Shown one piece after another: positions 5,410 to 5,605 of a stretch of DNA of 5,605 nt. Each line of letters begins with the position of its first letter. Position 1 is the stretch's first letter. Source of the DNA: Clostridia bacterium (lineage in GTDB: Bacteria; Bacillota; Clostridia; Christensenellales; Aristaeellaceae); contig JAFZLE010000122.1 of assembly GCA_017551645.1 (NCBI GenBank), forward strand, positions 1-5,605. The letters run 5' to 3'. A program made the translations under genes and the position numbers. The notes under the pieces are model-generated. The model made no database searches, was not told the DNA's origin, and saw only the letters and a program-made list of their open reading frames with translations.

Positions 5410-5605
5410 ATGCTCAAGAGAACCGGCATGCGCGGCGCGCTGCGCGTCCGCCCCGTTCTGCTCATCGTGCTGGTGGTGTGCGTAGCCGCGGCGGCGGTGG
5501 CGTACTGCTGCGCGTCAGACCGGACGGAGATCTTCGAGATGGTGGAATTCGGTACGAATTTCCAGAACAACAGGATCCTCGTCAAGTCCGACATGACGTA
5601 TCTGG
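5410..5605 (+). CDS. N-terminal part of an unrecognised single-pass membrane protein (3' end outside window)
   Basis: Sixty-five codons are visible before the window ends. The product starts with a short basic segment (MLKRTGMRGALRVRP), then one hydrophobic helix (about residues 16-33, VLLIVLVVCVAAAAVAYC). A polar stretch follows (ASDRTEIFEMVEFGTNFQNN, then RILVKSDMTYL), presumably outside the cell. Positive charges before the helix support an N-in, C-out orientation. The double Cys at 33-34 does not form a normal lipobox. The N-terminus is unlike an ABC permease with a multi-helix start, although permease genes commonly follow binding-protein genes. A sensor, a secreted accessory protein or a membrane-anchored protein of the transporter locus are all possible. 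I do not recognise the family. The ATG is supported by AGGAGG 13 nt upstream and an open frame to the window edge. Confidence 0.6.
   Translation, partial: MLKRTGMRGALRVRPVLLIVLVVCVAAAAVAYCCASDRTEIFEMVEFGTNFQNNRILVKSDMTYL

Overview
All genes in this window lie on the + strand. The window reads as ordinary chromosome from a GC-rich anaerobic Bacillota, probably a Clostridia-type gut bacterium of the Christensenellales/Oscillospirales kind. The reasons are purine-rich GGAGG ribosome binding sites, sigma-A-type promoters, compact hairpin terminators, frequent ATA (Ile) and AGG (Arg) codons despite high GC, and a sugar ABC transporter binding protein near a cytoplasmic GH32 enzyme. The taxonomic guess is inference. 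No rRNA, tRNA, CRISPR array or mobile element is visible.

Left part (1-1447): the 3' end of an alanyl-tRNA synthetase gene that stops right after the zinc-binding editing domain, so the protein appears to lack the usual C-Ala domain. A strong terminator follows. Next comes an extended -10 promoter and an exported protein of about 268 aa that looks like a tandem lipocalin-like (beta-barrel) repeat. This gene is visibly more AT-rich than its neighbours.

Middle (1501-3492): a short-chain dehydrogenase/reductase with an intact catalytic set, ending at a perfect 11-bp terminator stem. It is followed by a promoter and a GH32 beta-fructosidase (sucrose/fructan hydrolase family) whose catalytic propeller is complete. 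Its C-terminal beta-sandwich has collapsed to a short remnant that still carries the terminal motif of the family. A perfect 12-bp terminator stem closes this unit.

Right part (3493-5605): a strong promoter with two palindromes just downstream, then an exported carbohydrate ABC transporter solute-binding protein (528 aa) whose signal peptide has no lipobox cysteine. A 203-nt intergenic region with several complementary arms follows, and then the start of an unrecognised single-pass membrane protein cut by the window edge.

The GH32 enzyme and the binding protein may belong to one beta-fructoside uptake and cleavage locus, with sugar imported and then hydrolysed in the cytoplasm. They are separated by a terminator and have separate promoters, so the link rests on adjacency only. 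No intergenic stretch exceeds 300 bases. I found no clearly new multi-gene system. The most notable items are the GH32 with an excised beta-sandwich, the short AlaRS, and the structured or palindromic regulatory DNA around the binding-protein gene.
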